NCBI RefSeq assembly: GCF_003626575.1
Contig: NZ_RBDY01000003.1
Span: forward strand, 62,001-126,000
Length of the DNA: 64,000 nt
Origin: Streptomyces radicis
GTDB taxonomy: Bacteria > Actinomycetota > Actinomycetes > Streptomycetales > Streptomycetaceae
Direction: 5' to 3'
Notes under the pieces: model-generated
Seen by the model: the letters and a program-made list of their open reading frames with translations, nothing else
Databases searched by the model: none
Told to the model about the DNA's origin: nothing
Program-made: the position numbers and the translations under genes
In this document: positions 62,111 through 64,000 of the stretch, in pieces
How the letters are laid out: the number at the start of each line of letters is the position of its first letter
Position numbering within the stretch: the first letter of the stretch is position 1

Positions 62111-63106
62111 ATGGCACCGGAGGGACGGTCGTCCGAGCCGTGGGCGCGGGCGTTGCGCCGCACGCCCGTGGCGATGTGGCGGGACGACATCGACCACTGG
62201 GCGGCGGCGCTCACGTACTACTCGGTGCTCGCGGTCTTCCCCACCCTGATGGTGGCGGTGTCCGTCGCCGGTGTCGCCGATCCGCGCGCCGCGCACCAGC
62301 TGATCGCCGAGGTCACGTCGTTGCTCCCGGCGGGCTCAGGGGCTGAGGTGCGTTCGGTGCTCGGCCAGCCGCGGGACGAGCGTTCCACCGCGTGGCTGGT
62401 CATCGCGGTGGGCTCGGCGAGCGCGTGGCTGTCCGCGTACAACTACCTGAGTGTGTTCCGCCGGGTGCTGCACGGGATGCACGGCGTGGAGGACCACAGG
62501 CCGCCGTGGCGCTCGGTGCCGCGCATGATGATGGCCTCGCTCGGGCTGCTCTGGCTGCTGGTCGGCAGCGCGACGGTGCTGATCCTGACGGGCGGCGCGG
62601 TCCGTTCGATCGGGCGGCTGCTCGGCACGGGCGAGGCGGGGACGACCGCGTGGAACGTCCTGAAGTGGCCGTTACTGCTGGTGCTGGTCACGGGGTTGGT
62701 GCTGGTCCTCTTCCGCACGGGGCCCGCGGGGACGCGCGCCCCGCACCGCGCGGTGCCCGGCGGGGCGCTCGCGGTGGGGCTCTGGCTGGTGGCGAGCGCG
62801 GGCTTCGCGCTGTACGCCTCCCATGTGCCCACGTACAACCGGCTCTACGGCTCGCTCGCCGGGATCATCGTCTTCCTGGTGTGGCTGTGGGTGTCCAACC
62901 TGGCGCTGCTGACCGGGGCGCAGTTCAACGCGGAGCTGGCCAGGCTGCGCACGGCGGCGCCCCGTCTGGCCACGCCAGGCGGTGGGCGGCCGAGGCCGCC
63001 CACCGGCGGCGGCGGAAGCGACGGGAGCACCGGCGGCGCCGGGACCGAGGGGCTGGCTACTTCTTCTCGCCCACGCCGGGCTGCGCCTCGCTCGGCTGGA
63101 CGATGA
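62111..63106 (+). CDS. YihY/BrkB-type membrane protein
   Basis: 331 residues with six hydrophobic helices. The family signature WAAALTYYSVLAVFPTLMVA is near the start, and YNRLYGSLAGIIVFLVWLWVSN near the end. Members were once thought to be RNase BN; function remains open. GAGGGAG precedes the ATG. A Gly/Arg-rich tail of about 50 residues follows and overlaps the convergent AIM24 gene by 50 bp. Confidence 0.88.
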   Translation: MAPEGRSSEPWARALRRTPVAMWRDDIDHWAAALTYYSVLAVFPTLMVAVSVAGVADPRAAHQLIAEVTSLLPAGSGAEVRSVLGQPRDERSTAWLVIAVGSASAWLSAYNYLSVFRRVLHGMHGVEDHRPPWRSVPRMMMASLGLLWLLVGSATVLILTGGAVRSIGRLLGTGEAGTTAWNVLKWPLLLVLVTGLVLVLFRTGPAGTRAPHRAVPGGALAVGLWLVASAGFALYASHVPTYNRLYGSLAGIIVFLVWLWVSNLALLTGAQFNAELARLRTAAPRLATPGGGRPRPPTGGGGSDGSTGGAGTEGLATSSRPRRAAPRSAGR

Positions 63107-63734
63107 CGAAGCCCTCGCCCTGGAGCACCAGCTGATACACCTCGCCCGAGCCGCCGCGCAGCATCGACTTCAGGCTCTGGCTGCGGTTGATCGAGGTGTT
63201 GAGCCCGCTCGACCAGCCGACGACCGCGTCCGTGTCGACATAGACAGGCGCCTGGGAGGTGACGGGGATGATGATGGGCGCCCCGTCGCACACCAGGCCG
63301 ATGCGGCCCTGCCCGGAGAACAGGCAGTTGAACAGTCCACCGCCCGTCATCCCCGCGCCGCTGACCATCTTGATCTCGTAGCTGAGCGTGGGGTCGAAGC
63401 ACAGGACGTTGCGCCCGTTGATGGTGAGCATGTCCTGCTGCTCGAGGTCGATGAGGAAGCAGTTCTGCGCGTAGTGCGCGAACCACACCTCCCCCTGGCC
63501 GCGCACGGCCATGAGCGCCAGGCCCTCGCCGGTGACGGCGCGCTTGAGGAAGTTCCCCACGCCCTGGGACTTCACCTCGAACTGGAGATTCCCCCTGAAG
63601 GCGACCATGGCGCCCTGCCGGGCGTGGCACTCGCCGTTGACGACGTACTTGATCGCCTTCGAGTGTTGCAGGGACATCCCGGGGGCGGTGGGCGCCTGCG
63701 CCTGGTACTCGGACTTGAAGAGGTCACTTCGCAC
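63057..63734 (-). CDS. AIM24 family protein
   Basis: 225 residues. MSLQHSKAIKYVVNGECHAR, GNFLKRAVTGEGLALMAVRG, MLTINGRNVLCFDPTLSYEI and GSGEVYQLVLQGEGFVIVQP follow the beta-rich AIM24/TRAP-like fold with its repeated Gly turns. Function in bacteria is unclear; mitochondrial AIM24 acts in membrane organisation. Its 5' side faces the 163-bp repeat element. Confidence 0.87.
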   Translation of the reverse strand: MRSDLFKSEYQAQAPTAPGMSLQHSKAIKYVVNGECHARQGAMVAFRGNLQFEVKSQGVGNFLKRAVTGEGLALMAVRGQGEVWFAHYAQNCFLIDLEQQDMLTINGRNVLCFDPTLSYEIKMVSGAGMTGGGLFNCLFSGQGRIGLVCDGAPIIIPVTSQAPVYVDTDAVVGWSSGLNTSINRSQSLKSMLRGGSGEVYQLVLQGEGFVIVQPSEAQPGVGEKK

Positions 63735-63746
63735 GCCGCCATCCTA

Positions 63747-63909
63747 GGGCCCGCCTTCACAGGAGCGCCCGGCTCGCGACGACTTGCATCCCCTCTGGCT
63801 GCGTTGCCGAATCGCGCGAGTACGGACAGGTACGAGCTGCGATCCGGCGCCTTGCCAGAAGGGCGCCAGCCGCCGCTCGCTGATCGGACGCCCCCGTGAA
63901 GGCGGGCCC
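63747..63909. mobile_element. MITE-like element with terminal inverted repeats
   Basis: The 14-base arms GGGCCCGCCTTCAC (63747-63760) and GTGAAGGCGGGCCC (63896-63909) are perfect reverse complements; pairing continues inward to about 25 bases with a few mismatches (63747-63771 and 63885-63909). The interior of about 110 bases codes for nothing convincing and contains an inner GGCGCC...GGCGCC hairpin. No clear target-site duplication is visible. The interior resembles sequence I recall from many spurious Streptomyces ORFs (GKAPDRSSY), consistent with a dispersed repeat. Confidence 0.5.
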
Positions 63910-64000
63910 TTGCGCCCGCCCGTTCGAACGCGCCCGAACGCGGCAACCGGGTCAGCCGGGACAGAGCGGGAGGGAGCCACCGCGGGCCCGGCGTCTCCCG
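63910..64000. other. Right-edge sequence, no feature seen
   Basis: Ninety-one GC-rich bases to the window edge. No ORF with a ribosome site and no repeat could be supported. Confidence 0.4.

Noticed and set aside
63744-63980. Short ORFs inside the MITE-like element
   Set aside because: Arg/Ser-rich frames without ribosome sites that cross the inverted repeats; most likely spurious.

Overview
The window is very GC-rich, with strong third-position G/C bias, GTG/TTG starts and tightly overlapping genes. It carries conservon-type sensor and P450 genes, an F420 enzyme, DUF5753 and DUF6879 regulators, a LAXTG-anchored HtaA protein and a DtxR/IdeR-type iron box. All of this points to a chromosomal segment of Streptomyces or a close relative. 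The order glutamine synthetase-like, nadE, panB, map is, from memory, typical of Streptomyces chromosomes.

Layout. 0-4.1 kb: start of a glutamine synthetase family gene, then a CvnA-like sensor kinase, a cytochrome P450 with EQVLW in place of ExxR, and a terpene-synthase-like gene whose metal motifs are eroded. 4.3-12 kb: housekeeping genes (nadE, pspAB-htpX, an EEP hydrolase, panB, npdG, map). 12-18.3 kb: a sugar ABC transporter (binding protein, two permeases) with a GH13 glucosidase. A tnpB element (IS200/IS605 type) sits exactly between the two permease genes. 18.4-22.5 kb: aldo/keto reductase, DUF5685 protein, PLP dehydratase with divergent LysR. 22.5-28.6 kb: a heme acquisition locus with two tandem double-HtaA surface proteins facing hmuTUV across an iron box.

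28.8-53.1 kb is a surface polysaccharide region: initiating sugar transferase, GDP-fucose genes (gmd, fcl), glycosyltransferases, a polymerase, a flippase, a Wzz/kinase-like protein without a P-loop, a large secreted propeller/LamG protein, and a TagD-like plus CDP-alcohol transferase pair. It is split by an accessory island (about 37.8-42.0 kb) holding a two-spacer type I-E-like CRISPR array without cas genes, an XRE/TPR regulator with a SLOG-like partner, and five short unknown genes.

53.2-57.6 kb: lipoprotein, prim-pol-like protein, Rsm22-type methyltransferase and MFS exporter. 57.8-60.7 kb: a second accessory module (small protein, DUF6879, XRE-DUF5753, a small protein paralogous to one in the first island, and an isolated hemC). 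60.8-64 kb: PhzF, DUF1876, YihY and AIM24 proteins, then a 163-bp inverted-repeat element that looks like a MITE.

The most unusual items are the eroded P450/terpene-synthase pair beside a lone CvnA, the tnpB insertion with a reconstructable empty site, the small-protein family shared by two regulator islands, the orphan CRISPR, and the terminal inverted-repeat element. No tRNA or rRNA was found.
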